Shown piece after piece: positions 17,244 through 25,512 of a DNA stretch of 55,698 nt. A program made the translations under genes and the position numbers. The DNA is from DASXMT01 sp036521415 (GTDB lineage: Bacteria > Actinomycetota > Acidimicrobiia > Acidimicrobiales > RAAP-2), in contig DATDHU010000136.1 of NCBI GenBank assembly GCA_036521415.1, positions 1 through 55,698 of the forward strand, written 5' to 3'. The notes below the pieces were generated by a model that saw nothing but the letters and a program-made list of their open reading frames with translations, was not told where the DNA came from and did not search any database. Position 1 is the first letter of the stretch; each line of letters starts with the position of its first letter.

Positions 17244-17258
17244 AACAGTATGTATGTT
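17244..17258. promoter_or_regulatory. AACA/TGTT inverted repeat in SDR-tetR divergent promoter
   Basis: AACAGTATGTATGTT has 4-bp inverted arms around a 7-bp core and sits midway between the divergent SDR and TetR starts. ATGTAT also recurs nearby at about 17193 and 17269. It is a candidate TetR operator or an AT-rich promoter core. Confidence 0.3.
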
Positions 17259-17362
17259 AAAGACGCAATGTATCAAGCTGAGCCTAGACACGTGAGCACT
17301 TCCCGTCCGGGTCCATCCGGACGCCGGGCGATTGATCTCGTGAACTCGGACGGACGGAACCC

Positions 17363-18034
17363 ATGACCTCCTTGGAGGAGGGCAAGGGTCTCCGGGCCGT
17401 GCATGTGCAGGACACTCGACGGGCACTCCTCGCCAAGGCGAGGGAGTTGTTCGCGGCAAAGGGCTTTCAAGCCACCCGCACCGAGGAGATCGTGCAGGGA
17501 GCCGGCCTGACCCGAGGCGCGCTGTACCACCACTTCCGAGACAAGGAGGATCTCTTCCGGGCCGTCTTCGAGGAGGTGGAGTCCGAGGTCATCGAGTCCC
17601 TGTTGCGACGGTCGGGTGACCGCCGCGCCAACGCGTGGGCCCTCTTCCGGGCCAACAGCGAGGTCTATCTCGACGCCGCCTCGACCAATCAGGCCTACCG
17701 GCAGATCGTCATGGTCGACGGACCGGCCGTCTTCGGCCAGAGCGCCTGGTCCGACCGGATCGAGGGCCCCACTCGGAAGATCGCCGAGTACTTACGGGAA
17801 GCGGTGGCCGAGGGCGTGCTCGAGCCCCAGCCCGTCGAGCCGCTGGCGCATCTGCTCACTGCCCTGGGAGAGGGCTCCGTCATGTACGTCGCCCACGCCG
17901 ATGACCCCGTGGCCGCCCGACAGGAAATCAGCGAATGCAACGAGCGATTGCTGTCCGGACTGGGCCTGCACGCCCCACCCTCTGACGAGCCAACTCGCCC
18001 GAAGGCGAGAGAAACCATGATGAAAGGACACTGA
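17363..18034 (+). CDS. TetR-family transcriptional regulator
   Basis: Predicted 223-aa TetR repressor. The N-terminal helix-turn-helix covers about residues 18-65 (ALLAKARELFAAKGFQAT, IVQGAGLTRGALYHHFRDKEDL), followed by a helical ligand-binding domain. The ATG follows GGACGGAACCC. Its stop overlaps the next ATG (TGATG), so it heads the plus-strand operon of acyl-CoA dehydrogenase, MDR reductase, kinase, amidohydrolase and DUF2889 genes. It is divergent from an SDR. It likely autoregulates this operon and senses a pathway acyl-CoA; that is inferred from position. Confidence 0.9.
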   Translation: MTSLEEGKGLRAVHVQDTRRALLAKARELFAAKGFQATRTEEIVQGAGLTRGALYHHFRDKEDLFRAVFEEVESEVIESLLRRSGDRRANAWALFRANSEVYLDAASTNQAYRQIVMVDGPAVFGQSAWSDRIEGPTRKIAEYLREAVAEGVLEPQPVEPLAHLLTALGEGSVMYVAHADDPVAARQEISECNERLLSGLGLHAPPSDEPTRPKARETMMKGH

Positions 18035-19335
18035 TGGCCTGGGACTTCTCCACCGAGCCGGAATTCCAAGAAAAGCTGGACTGGGCACGCCAGTTCGTGG
18101 CCGACCGCGTCGAGCCGCTCGACCTGCTCTATCCCCATCGCCAGTTCCACCCCCTGGACGACGAGCTGCGCCCGATCGTGGACCCGATGAAGCAAGAGGT
18201 GCGGGACCATGACCTGTGGGCAGCCCATCTCGGCCCCGAGCTGGGCGGGAAGGGCTACGGGCAGCTGAAGCTGGCCCTGCTGAACGAGATCCTCGGCGTC
18301 TCCGGCTGGGCGCCCATCGTGTTCGGGACGCAAGCCCCCGACACGGGGAACGCCGAGATCATCGCCCACTACGGGACCGACGAGCAGAAGAAGACCTACC
18401 TCCAGCCACTGTTGAACGGCGAGGTCTTCTCCTGTTACTCGATGACCGAGCCCCAGGCCGGCTCGGATCCGAAGCAATTCACCACCCGGGCTGTCCGCGA
18501 CGGCGACCAGTGGGTGATCAACGGGTGGAAATTCTTCTCGTCCAATGCCCGCACCGCCGCCTTCCTCATCGTGATGGCCATCACCGATCCCGACGTCAGC
18601 GTCTATCAAGGTGCCTCCATGTTCCTGGTCCCGACGGACACGCCCGGCGTCGACATGGTCCGCCACGTCGGCCTGGCCGGTGAATCAGAGGACGAAGGCA
18701 TGCACGCCTTGATCCACTACAACGAGGTCCGCGTCCCGGCCGACAGCTTGCTGGGCGGGGAGGGCCAGGCTTTCGCCATCGCCCAGACCCGGCTGGGCGG
18801 GGGCCGGGTGCACCACGCCATGCGATCGGTGGCCACCTGCCAACGAGCACTCGACCTGATGTGCGAGCGGGTGCTGAGCCGCGAGACCCAGGGCAGCTTG
18901 TTGGCCAAGAAGCAATTCATGCAGGGCGACATCGCCGACTCGTACGCTGAGCTGCAGCAGTTCCGGCTGCTCGTGCTCTATACGGCGTGGGAGATCGACC
19001 AGTACAAGGACTACCAAAAGACCCGGAAGAACATCGCCGCCATCAAGGCGCTCACCCCCAAGGTCGTCCACGATGCCGTGTGGCGGTCGATGCATGCCCA
19101 CGGTGCGCTCGGGGTCTCCAACGAGATGCCCCTGGCCGGCATGTGGATGATGGCACCCATCATGAGCGTGGTCGACGGGCCCACCGAGGTGCACAAGGTC
19201 ACCGTGGCCCGCGAGGTCCTGAAGGACTACGAGCCCTCCCCGGGCCTTTGGCCCACCGCCCATCTCCCCGCCCAACGAGAGGCGGCCAGGGAGAAGCTGG
19301 CCGAGTACCTCGAGCACGTCGTCGGCAACTCCTGA
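18034..19335 (+). CDS. Acyl-CoA dehydrogenase (ACAD10/11-like)
   Basis: Predicted 433-aa FAD enzyme. SCYSMTEPQAGSDP (FAD-binding loop), WVINGWKFFSSNA, the middle beta-barrel and a C-terminal VVDGPTEVHKVTVAREVLK are diagnostic of acyl-CoA dehydrogenases. The TEVHK tail and overall length fit the ACAD10/11 group rather than the SCAD or MCAD types. In eukaryotes that dehydrogenase domain is fused to an APH-type kinase, and here an APH-type kinase gene lies two genes downstream (20391-21464). Kinase and dehydrogenase together could convert 4-hydroxyacyl-CoA via a phosphorylated intermediate, as in levulinate catabolism. The start is in a TGATG overlap with the TetR stop. Confidence 0.9.
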   Translation: MAWDFSTEPEFQEKLDWARQFVADRVEPLDLLYPHRQFHPLDDELRPIVDPMKQEVRDHDLWAAHLGPELGGKGYGQLKLALLNEILGVSGWAPIVFGTQAPDTGNAEIIAHYGTDEQKKTYLQPLLNGEVFSCYSMTEPQAGSDPKQFTTRAVRDGDQWVINGWKFFSSNARTAAFLIVMAITDPDVSVYQGASMFLVPTDTPGVDMVRHVGLAGESEDEGMHALIHYNEVRVPADSLLGGEGQAFAIAQTRLGGGRVHHAMRSVATCQRALDLMCERVLSRETQGSLLAKKQFMQGDIADSYAELQQFRLLVLYTAWEIDQYKDYQKTRKNIAAIKALTPKVVHDAVWRSMHAHGALGVSNEMPLAGMWMMAPIMSVVDGPTEVHKVTVAREVLKDYEPSPGLWPTAHLPAQREAAREKLAEYLEHVVGNS

Positions 19336-19346
19336 CCGCGAATTCC

Positions 19347-20324
19347 ATGCGAGCGCTGCGCTGCAACCGGTACGGGTCGGTCGACTCACTGGTGGTCGAG
19401 GACGTCCAGGGACCGATACCGGCCGACGGCCAGGTCGTGGTCGACGTGGCCGCCGCCGCCGTCAACTTTCCCGACGTGTTGTTGGTGGCCGATCAGTACC
19501 AGATCCACGTACCCGTCCCCTTCACTCCGGGCAGCGAATTCGCCGGCACGGTGAGCGCCGTCGGGGCGGGGGTGCACGGGGTGGCCATCGGGGACCGGGT
19601 CATGGGGTCGGCCCTCATCGGGGCGTTCGCCGAGCAGATCCTCGTCCCGGCGTCGTCGGTGCAGCCGGTGGACTCGGCGGTGGACCTCCGGTCGGCTGCC
19701 GCCTCGGTCGTTGCCCACCTCACGGCCTACCACGCGTTGCGCAGTGTGGGCCGAGTCGTTCCCGGGGATTGGGTGGTGGTTCTCGGGGCGGCCGGGGGAG
19801 TAGGGCTGGCCGCCATCGAGCTGGGCACCGTGCTGGGCGCCCGCATGCTGGCCGCCGCCTCCACGCCCGAGAAGCTGGCCCTCTGTCTCGACAAGGGGGC
19901 CGAGGCGGCGATCGACTACCGCACCGAGAACCTGAAGGAGCGGATCAAGGAGATCACCGGAGGCGGCGCCCACATGGTCATCGATCCCGTGGGCGGGCCG
20001 GCTGCGGAGCAGGCCCTCCGGGCCATGCGCTGGGGCGGCCGGTTCGTGTCGGTCGGTTTCGCCTCCGGGGAGATCCCCCGGATCCCCCTCAACCTGGTGC
20101 TGTTGAAGGGTGTCATCGTCACCGGGTTCGCCATGGAGGGCCTCGGCCGCAACCAACCCGAGGACGTCGCCCGCGACCGAGCCGAGCTCCTCGATCTCCT
20201 GGCCAGCGGGCGGGTGGTGCCCCACGTCTCCGCTGTCTACTCGCTCGAGAAGGCCGATCGGGCCCTGGCCGACCTGGCCGAACGACGAGCCACGGGCAAG
20301 GTGCTCATCGATCCGTCGGCCTGA
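19347..20324 (+). CDS. NADPH:quinone oxidoreductase-like MDR protein
   Basis: Predicted 325-aa zinc-independent medium-chain dehydrogenase/reductase. An N-terminal GroES-like domain (VVVDVAAAAVNFPDVLL, PFTPGSEFAGTVSAVG, IGDRV) is followed by a Rossmann domain with GAAGGVGLAAIELG near residue 150 and the VIDPVGG, WGGRFVSVGFASG segments typical of quinone/enoyl reductases. Structural and catalytic zinc ligands are absent. It could reduce quinones or an enoyl-thioester in the same pathway. It starts 11 bp after the acyl-CoA dehydrogenase stop and lacks an obvious ribosome-binding site, suggesting coupling. Confidence 0.88.
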   Translation: MRALRCNRYGSVDSLVVEDVQGPIPADGQVVVDVAAAAVNFPDVLLVADQYQIHVPVPFTPGSEFAGTVSAVGAGVHGVAIGDRVMGSALIGAFAEQILVPASSVQPVDSAVDLRSAAASVVAHLTAYHALRSVGRVVPGDWVVVLGAAGGVGLAAIELGTVLGARMLAAASTPEKLALCLDKGAEAAIDYRTENLKERIKEITGGGAHMVIDPVGGPAAEQALRAMRWGGRFVSVGFASGEIPRIPLNLVLLKGVIVTGFAMEGLGRNQPEDVARDRAELLDLLASGRVVPHVSAVYSLEKADRALADLAERRATGKVLIDPSA

Positions 20325-20390
20325 AAGGCCGAGCAATGTCAGACACACCACGAAGTCCGCGCACTACCTGGAACCGGAGGGAGCCGATCC

Positions 20391-21464
20391 ATGACCGCTG
20401 ACGCTATTGAGGAACCGACCATCGACTCTGAGGAACCGACCATCGACTCGGCATCCCTCGCCGCGTGGATGGACAGAGAGGGCCTTCCCGGAGCCGGCCT
20501 GCCCGTCGAGTCGAGCTTCATCTCCGGTGGGAGCCAGAACGAGATCTTCGAGATCCGGCGCGATGAGGTCCACGGTGCGCTCCGCATCCCGCCGAGCACC
20601 GCCCCTGCCTCGCGCGACGAAGGCATCTTGCGCGAGTGGAGGATCATCGAGGCGCTGACCGGAACGGACGTACCCCACACCGAGGCCATCGCGGTGTGCA
20701 AGGACCCGAGCGTGCTCGGCCGGACCTTCTACATCATGGGTTTCGTCGACGGTTGGTCGCCGATGGCGCTCGGCGGCTGGGCGGCCCCCTATGACACCGA
20801 TCCGAAGGAGCGCCGGGGCCTGGCGTACGAGCTCATCGACGGCATCGTCGAGATGGGAAAAGTGGACTGGCAGGCCAGGGGTCTCGGTGATCTCGGCCGT
20901 CCGGACGGCTTTCACGACCGGCAGGTCGAGCGGTGGACCCGCTTCCTGGAACGCATCAAGGGTCGTGAGATCCCCGGCTACGAGGAAGCCACCGCCTGGC
21001 TGTCGAGGCACCGTCCCCTCGACTTCGTCCCGGGCATCATGCACGGCGACTACCAGTTCGCCAACGTCATGTTCCGCCATGGCACACCCGCTCGCCTGGC
21101 CGCCATCATCGACTGGGAGATGGGCACCGTCGGCGACCCCAAACTCGACCTGGCCTGGGCTCTCCAGGGCTGGCCCGAAGACACCTCGGCCGAGACCGGC
21201 GGGGGCGGCTATGTGGATATCACCGGCATGCCCAGTCGCAGCGAGCTGCTCGCCTTCTACGCCGAGCGCTCCGGGCGGCAGGTGGATGACTTCGACTACT
21301 ACCTGGTGCTCGCCCGCTGGAAGCTCGCCATCGTCCTCGAGCAGGGATTCCAGCGGGCCGGTAGTGATCCGAAGCTGGAAGCCTTCGGGGCAGTCGTTCT
21401 CGACAACATGGCCCGGGCCGCCGAGCTGGCCGGATCGAGCCCCTATGCTGGAATTGCGAGTTGA
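20391..21464 (+). CDS. APH-type phosphotransferase (kinase partner of acyl-CoA dehydrogenase)
   Basis: Predicted 357-aa kinase-like protein of the aminoglycoside-phosphotransferase/choline-kinase fold. The catalytic loop GIMHGDYQFANVMF (His218, Asp220, Asn225 approx.) and the metal-binding IIDWEMGTVGDPKLDLAW (Asp241) are intact. The N-lobe has SGGSQNEIFEI as the nucleotide loop. This subgroup (COG3173) is the one fused to acyl-CoA dehydrogenase in ACAD10/11 and found as LvaA in levulinate pathways, where the hydroxyl of a 4-hydroxyacyl-CoA is phosphorylated. The gene starts with a perfect heptapeptide repeat (EEPTIDS twice) encoded by a 21-bp duplication. Drug resistance is unlikely in this context. 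Confidence 0.88.
   Translation: MTADAIEEPTIDSEEPTIDSASLAAWMDREGLPGAGLPVESSFISGGSQNEIFEIRRDEVHGALRIPPSTAPASRDEGILREWRIIEALTGTDVPHTEAIAVCKDPSVLGRTFYIMGFVDGWSPMALGGWAAPYDTDPKERRGLAYELIDGIVEMGKVDWQARGLGDLGRPDGFHDRQVERWTRFLERIKGREIPGYEEATAWLSRHRPLDFVPGIMHGDYQFANVMFRHGTPARLAAIIDWEMGTVGDPKLDLAWALQGWPEDTSAETGGGGYVDITGMPSRSELLAFYAERSGRQVDDFDYYLVLARWKLAIVLEQGFQRAGSDPKLEAFGAVVLDNMARAAELAGSSPYAGIAS
20409..20450 (+). repeat. 21-bp tandem duplication at the kinase N-terminus
   Basis: Two copies (20409-20429 and 20430-20450) differ at the last base only and encode EEPTIDS twice. The unit is a multiple of three, so the frame is kept. Confidence 0.9.
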
Positions 21465-21534
21465 AGCGGCCGGTCATCGACAACGATCTCAGGTTGCCGG
21501 CCACTCAGAGCGTCGTCCCGGCCTAGGAGGCTCG

Positions 21535-23253
21535 ATGGCATCGCAGTCCGAGTACGACCTGGTGGTCCGCAATGCGGTGATCGTGGACGGGACCGGGGGA
21601 CCACCGGCCGAAGGGGACGTGGCCGTGCGAGACGGGTTGATCGCCGCCGTCGGGGGCCACTGTGGCGGGAGCGGCGCCGAGGAGGTGGACGGCCGGGACC
21701 TGGTCTTGGCCCCCGGCTTCATCGACCCCCATACCCATCTCGACGCCAACCTGTTCTGGGACGCCGACCTCACCCCGTCATCGAGCTTCGGGGTGACCAC
21801 GGTGGTGACCTCTAATTGCGGCTATGGGCTGGCCCCGGTGCTCGCTGACGATGCGAAGGCGTACGTGGTGGCGGCCCTCAGCACCGTCGAGCAGATCCCC
21901 GAGCGGTCGATCACCGCCGCCGTGCCCTTCGATTGGGACGACCTGCCGTCCTACTGCGCTCGGCTCGACCAGCTCGACGTGCTCATCAACCATGCCTTCC
22001 AGGTCGGGCACGTCCCGCTCCGGGCCGCGGTGCTCGGTGTGCCCGACGCCCACACCCGACGGGCCTCCCCGGACGAGATTGCGGCGATGGGAGGCGTCCT
22101 CCGTCAGGGTCTCGAGCTCGGGGCCCTGGGGTTCTCCACCGACCAGGTGGTGGGCAACCCGGGACCGGGCGGCTCGGAGCTGCCCGGTCAGGTGTGCGGG
22201 GACGACGAGCTCCTGGCTCTGGCCGCCGTCCTCGGTCAGGGTCCCGGCCCCGGACTGTTCACCATGGCCAACGCCGCACTGCTGCAGGGCAGGGCCGAGC
22301 GGGTGGCCGACCTCTCCTGGCACCGGCGGCTGGCCGAGACGTCGGGGCGCCCGGTGGTCGTCGGCCCGATCTTCGGCTCCCACGAGGACCCCGGTGGCGC
22401 TGTCGCCATCATGGACCTGGTGGTCGAAGGGCAACGACCGGCGGCCACGGTGGTCCCCCAGATCTCCACCCGGCCCTTCGAGCTGTGGACTCGGCTCGAC
22501 AGCCCCGGCCTGCTCGTGCGGTCGCTCCCCACGTGGCTGGCCGCCGTCCGGTCCGACGGTGCTCGTGGTGTCCGCGCCCTGGCCGGCGATCGCGCCGGCC
22601 GGGAGCAGCTCCGTCGAGAGGGCTCGGCCATGGCGGCTTCGCCGGTCTTCTCCGGGCGGTGGGAGCACGTCGGGGTACGGTACTCACACCAGCCCAACGT
22701 AGAAGGAAGGGACCTGGCGTCCCTCTCGGCCGAGCGGGACCTGGCCCCGACCGATCTGCTGCTCGACCTGGCGCTGACCGACGACTTCGACACGCAGGTG
22801 GCCACGGTCATGCGCAACGGCGACGACGACGAGGTGGCCAGCCTGGTGGCTCATCCGGCGGCCATGATCGGGGCGTCGGATGCAGGGGCCCACATCCTGG
22901 CCAACACCGACAGCTGCTACGCCGTGTGGACCCTCCAGCATTGGGTGCGCGAGCGCAAGGCGCTGACCCTCGAGCGGGCCATCGCCAAGCTGACCGGTGA
23001 CCAGGCCCGGCTCCTCGGACTGGGCGACCGGGGCCTGGTGCGCACCGGGCTGGCCGCCGACCTGGTCCTGTTCGACCCCGACGCCATCAGGACGACCGGG
23101 GTCCGATTCGTCGACGACCAGCCCGAGGGCGGCCGCCGGCTGGTGACCGACGCCACCGGCCTGGAGATGAGCATGGTCAACGGCGTCGTGGCCACGCGCC
23201 AGGGAACCTCAACCGGCACCCGCTCGGGCCGACGGCTCCGGCCGGTCGCCTGA
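21535..23253 (+). CDS. Amidohydrolase family 3 / N-acyl-D-amino-acid deacylase-like protein
   Basis: Predicted 572-aa metal-dependent hydrolase. The N-terminal beta-sandwich strand DLVVRNAVIVDGTGG, the metal motif PGFIDPHTHLDANLFWD (His at about 66 and 68), VTTVVTSNCGYGLAPV, PAAMIGASDAGAH (strand-8 Asp) and the return to the beta-sandwich (GLAADLVLFDPDAI) match the D-aminoacylase/dihydroorotase-like amidohydrolases. Actinobacterial catabolic clusters often carry such genes with unproved substrates. A classic ribosome-binding site (CTAGGAGG) precedes ATG 21535. The stop overlaps the next start (TGATG). It could cleave an amide or lactam in the compound handled by the operon. Confidence 0.9.
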   Translation: MASQSEYDLVVRNAVIVDGTGGPPAEGDVAVRDGLIAAVGGHCGGSGAEEVDGRDLVLAPGFIDPHTHLDANLFWDADLTPSSSFGVTTVVTSNCGYGLAPVLADDAKAYVVAALSTVEQIPERSITAAVPFDWDDLPSYCARLDQLDVLINHAFQVGHVPLRAAVLGVPDAHTRRASPDEIAAMGGVLRQGLELGALGFSTDQVVGNPGPGGSELPGQVCGDDELLALAAVLGQGPGPGLFTMANAALLQGRAERVADLSWHRRLAETSGRPVVVGPIFGSHEDPGGAVAIMDLVVEGQRPAATVVPQISTRPFELWTRLDSPGLLVRSLPTWLAAVRSDGARGVRALAGDRAGREQLRREGSAMAASPVFSGRWEHVGVRYSHQPNVEGRDLASLSAERDLAPTDLLLDLALTDDFDTQVATVMRNGDDDEVASLVAHPAAMIGASDAGAHILANTDSCYAVWTLQHWVRERKALTLERAIAKLTGDQARLLGLGDRGLVRTGLAADLVLFDPDAIRTTGVRFVDDQPEGGRRLVTDATGLEMSMVNGVVATRQGTSTGTRSGRRLRPVA

Positions 23254-24284
23254 TGCTGCGTCTCCCCGAAGCGGCCGGACCGAGCGATCCCGCCCTGTCG
23301 ACGCCCGGTCGCCAACCCGGTTCGGTTCGCCGCACGTCGAGCATCGACACCTCCCGCCCGGACGGGCTCCGGTCGGACCTGGTGGTCGATGCCCGGGCCC
23401 GTGACCTTCGCACCGCGCCCGACGGCACGGCCGTGGTCGGGTCCGAGGCCGTGCTCCGGGCCCGGATCGACGGGGCCACCCACCAGCTGGCCTGGATCGA
23501 GACGACGCCCGAGGTCCCCGCACTCAGCGCGCTACTCGGCGTGTTGGTGGGCCCGGGGTTCCGTCGCCAGGTCGATGAGGTTGTGCCGGAGGAGCGGGAG
23601 GCGGGCACGCTGCTGTACCTCCTCCTCGACGACCTGCCCGGCGCCACCCTGGTGTCGGGCTACGCGCTGCAGCGGGCCGGCGCATTCGACGAGGTCCCGG
23701 CTGAGCGGGTGGCCGAGCTGTCGACCGAGTTCCTCTCCCGGGACGACCTCTGCGCCGGCTGGGCCCACGACGCCACCATGATGGTGTCGATCCGGGCCAC
23801 GGGAAACATACCCGTCCCCATCGGTCCGCCGGCGCCGGTCCTGGAGCCGGACGACGACCCCTGGTCCTGGCACGCCATGGCGCCGATGGCACCCCACGGC
23901 ATGCGGCGCCGGCGCCGCCTCGATGTGCTGCCGCCGCTGCTCCCGGGGGGCGAGCACCGTCTCGATGTGCACTTCCGCGACAGCCACGTCGACGGGGAGG
24001 GGGTGGAGAGCGTGGTCCACGAGTACTCGGTGACCGGGACGGTCGACGGCTCCGCCGGCCGGGTCGTCGACGTGGCCGCCCAGGCCCACGTCCTGCCGTG
24101 GATGGAGTGCCCCGGCGCCGTCGGCAGCGCCCACCGGTTGGCCGGCATGCCGCTGAGCGAGCTCCGGCCCTGGGTCCGCCGGGAGCTCACCGGTGTGAGC
24201 ACCTGCACCCATCTCAATGACACACTTCGCTCGCTGGCCGACGTGACTGTGCTGCTCCGGTCAGCGGAGCACCCTCCGACATAG
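23253..24284 (+). CDS. DUF2889 domain protein
   Basis: Predicted 343-aa protein of unknown function. The start of the domain is clear: RRTSSIDTSRPDGL, then VDARARDLRTAPDG and repeated beta-strands. The C-terminal half has VPWMECPGAVGSA-like segments and ends with the conserved CTHLNDTLRSL. There is no signal peptide or membrane segment. The domain is common beside acyl-CoA and CoA-ligase genes in proteobacterial and actinobacterial catabolic clusters; the role is unproved. The start is coupled to the preceding stop codon. It closes the plus-strand operon and converges with the epoxide hydrolase-like gene. Confidence 0.82.
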   Translation: MLRLPEAAGPSDPALSTPGRQPGSVRRTSSIDTSRPDGLRSDLVVDARARDLRTAPDGTAVVGSEAVLRARIDGATHQLAWIETTPEVPALSALLGVLVGPGFRRQVDEVVPEEREAGTLLYLLLDDLPGATLVSGYALQRAGAFDEVPAERVAELSTEFLSRDDLCAGWAHDATMMVSIRATGNIPVPIGPPAPVLEPDDDPWSWHAMAPMAPHGMRRRRRLDVLPPLLPGGEHRLDVHFRDSHVDGEGVESVVHEYSVTGTVDGSAGRVVDVAAQAHVLPWMECPGAVGSAHRLAGMPLSELRPWVRRELTGVSTCTHLNDTLRSLADVTVLLRSAEHPPT

Positions 24285-24292
24285 CAGCGGGG

Positions 24293-24318
24293 CCGACGTG
24301 GTCGGTGCCGACGGTCGG
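24293..24318. terminator. Possible bidirectional hairpin between convergent genes
   Basis: CCGAC and GTCGG alternate twice (24293, 24301, 24308, 24314), giving several overlapping short GC-rich hairpins just past the DUF2889 stop. No T-tract follows, so this is a weak terminator prediction supported mainly by the convergent layout. Confidence 0.35.
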
Positions 24319-24342
24319 ATTCGCCGTGGCGGTTGCAACTGG

Positions 24343-25512
24343 TCAGCGCAGCGGTCGGAAGAAGGCCCGGAGGTCCTCGATTAGGAGATCGGGCTCTTCG
24401 GCGGCGGCGAAATGGCCGCCCCTGGGCATCTCGGTCCACCGCGTCAAGTTGGTGTACTGCTCGGCCAGCCGGCGGGGTACGAACACCAGGTCCTTGGGGA
24501 AGACGGCGATCCCGGTGGGCGCCTCGATGGCAGGAGTCCGATCGTGAGCCAGGCGGTTGGGCTCTTTGAAGTTCTCCCAGTAGAACCGCATGGTCGATCC
24601 GATGCTCTCGGTCACCCAGTACAGCATCACGTTGGTCAGCAGAAAGTCCCGAGACAGCGCGTCGTAGACGTCCCCGTCGTGGTCGCTCCATAGCCGCCGC
24701 CGTTCCAGGAGCCACGAGGCCAGCCCGACCGGCGAGTCGTTGAGGGCGTAGGCCAGGGTCTGGGGATCCTGTGCCTGGACGGCCACGTGGCTCTTGGCCG
24801 AGGCCATCCGCTCCTGCATCTTGTCGAACCAGCCCTCCTCGTTCGGCCCGTAGTCCTCGGCCGAGAGCCCCGAGTAATAGGAGACACGCATGAGTACGGG
24901 CAGGCTGAGGTGTACGCCTACCATGTGCTCGGGGTACTCGTGGCCGAGCTGGGCCGTAACGCTGGCGCCCCAGTCACCGCCGTGGGCACCGAACCGGGTG
25001 TAGCCCAGCACCTCTTGCATGAGCCGGACCCACAACGCTGCCGTGGTCCCCACGGTCACGCCGGTGCGGGTCAGGGGGACAGAGAAGCCGTACCCCGGAA
25101 GCGAGGGGACGACGACGTCGAAGGCGTCGGCTGCGTCCCCGCCGTGGCTGGCCGGGTCGGCCAACGCGTCGATGGTCTCGGCGAAGTCCCAGAACGTCCA
25201 GGGCCACCCGTGGGTCAGCACCATGGGGACTGGGTCGGGACCGACCCCGCGCCGGTGGATGTAGTGGACGGGCACGTCATCGAGCACCACGCGGTAGTGC
25301 TCGAAACGGTTCATCGCCGCCTCGTGGCTGCGCCAGTCGTAACCGGTGCGCCAGTAGTCGACCAGGTCCTCGAGCCACACCCGGTTGGTCCCGTACCGCC
25401 AGTCCTCGTTGCCTGGGTCCATGGGCCACCGGACCCGGGCCAGTCGGTCCTGGAGGTCCTCGAGCACGCGATCGTCGACGGCGATCTCGAAGCGCTCGGG
25501 TACGGCGGTCAT
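24343..25512 (-). CDS. Epoxide hydrolase-like alpha/beta hydrolase
   Basis: Predicted 389-aa alpha/beta hydrolase with an N-terminal EHN domain (FEIAVDDRVLEDLQDRLARV...W). The oxyanion motif HGWPW is at residues 101-105, the nucleophile Asp is in HGGDWGAS (about 180), and the catalytic His is in RGGHFAAAEEP (about 367). These are the hallmarks of microsomal-type epoxide hydrolases rather than Ser esterases. It would open an epoxide to a diol; members with other substrates are known. The ATG overlaps the monooxygenase stop (ATGA), so it is translated with that gene. Monooxygenase plus hydrolase suggests oxygenation followed by hydrolysis of the product. Confidence 0.9.
   Translation of the reverse strand: MTAVPERFEIAVDDRVLEDLQDRLARVRWPMDPGNEDWRYGTNRVWLEDLVDYWRTGYDWRSHEAAMNRFEHYRVVLDDVPVHYIHRRGVGPDPVPMVLTHGWPWTFWDFAETIDALADPASHGGDAADAFDVVVPSLPGYGFSVPLTRTGVTVGTTAALWVRLMQEVLGYTRFGAHGGDWGASVTAQLGHEYPEHMVGVHLSLPVLMRVSYYSGLSAEDYGPNEEGWFDKMQERMASAKSHVAVQAQDPQTLAYALNDSPVGLASWLLERRRLWSDHDGDVYDALSRDFLLTNVMLYWVTESIGSTMRFYWENFKEPNRLAHDRTPAIEAPTGIAVFPKDLVFVPRRLAEQYTNLTRWTEMPRGGHFAAAEEPDLLIEDLRAFFRPLR

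Noticed and set aside
20391..21464. Aminoglycoside resistance kinase
   Set aside because: The fold is shared, but the gene lies in an acyl-CoA operon next to an ACAD10/11-like dehydrogenase, so a metabolic kinase is much more likely.
20791..23253. One 820-residue protein covering kinase frame-shadow and amidohydrolase
   Set aside because: The first 248 codons overlap the kinase gene in another frame and have no similarity; the true start is ATG 21535 with CTAGGAGG.
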